Shown piece by piece: positions 15,945 through 16,208 of a DNA stretch of 16,208 nt; position 1 is the stretch's first letter; each line of letters begins with the position of its first letter. The notes under the pieces were generated by a model. It did not search any database. It was not told where the DNA came from and saw only the letters and a program-made list of their open reading frames with translations. The position numbers were made by a program, and so were the translations under genes. Origin of the DNA: Gryganskiella cystojenkinii (Eukaryota > Mortierellomycota > Mortierellomycetes > Mortierellales > Mortierellaceae); the NCBI GenBank assembly GCA_015852425.1, contig JAAAIG010000854.1, positions 1 to 16,208 of the forward strand, written 5' to 3'.

Positions 15945-16208
15945 CAATACTTGCTATCCAGTTTCAAGAGTTTAAAAGCAATCCATCATAGTCGACAGAA
16001 AATATCAAACTGACAAATCCAACAGCCGCGTGTTGTTCACGGACTGCACATAGAATATATATTTGTACTGTGCTCAAGAAAGAGAAAGTGTCCGTGTTTG
16101 ATTTTATTTGTGTTCAAGGCACAGATGGGAGCGGCCTCTCGTGGACGATTGGCGCTGCAGCAACATCGTCGATCTTATGTCCAAGGTCGTTCGAGAATTG
16201 CTGCGATT
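15945..16208. other. Right-edge stretch, nothing recognised
   Basis: No open frame of note. TATATATTTG near 16056 is TATA-like on the plus strand and could belong to a gene beyond the edge. Confidence 0.35.

Overview
The window looks like nuclear DNA of a filamentous, probably early-diverging fungus (Mortierella-like Mucoromycota is my guess, not proven). The evidence is eukaryotic gene structure with short GT-AG introns (about 74 to 184 nt), AATAAA signals, long non-coding spacers, a decayed LINE retrotransposon, and a five-exon tubulin cofactor C gene. No rRNA, tRNA, CRISPR or bacterial operon structure is seen.

Layout. 1-124 holds the possible 5' end of a gene leaving the window to the left. 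125-3900 is gene-poor and carries two diverged tandem duplications and a possible decayed LTR-retroelement fragment. About 3900-6690, minus strand, is a badly decayed LINE (pre-RT region, reverse transcriptase with YADD, C-terminal zinc finger). 6690-7224 has one weak candidate start (MGCTASK, a lipidation-type N-terminus). 7770-9204, plus strand, is the clearest gene, tubulin-binding cofactor C. 9498-11075, minus strand, is a broken copy of a four-transmembrane protein whose intact sister lies at 11479-12330. The broken copy is split by a roughly 0.7-kb insert carrying a rubredoxin gene (10392-10827). Next come a small secreted His/Asp-repeat protein (12872-13141, minus), a cytochrome b561-type membrane protein with an in-frame TGA (13857-14641, plus), a secreted cupredoxin with amicyanin-like copper ligands (14726-15037, minus), and a small one-helix protein (15470-15814, plus) flanked by inverted CACACTAA-type repeats.

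Themes. Between 10.4 and 15.1 kb four unrelated metal or redox proteins lie together: rubredoxin (FeS4), a His/Asp-rich secreted protein, a b561 haem protein and a cupredoxin. The clustering may be chance, but it is unusual. The most striking item is the rubredoxin. This fold is typical of prokaryotes and plastids. Here it seems to have an intron and a mitochondrial-type N-terminal extension, and it sits inside a dead duplicate gene, which suggests horizontal acquisition followed by eukaryotic adaptation.
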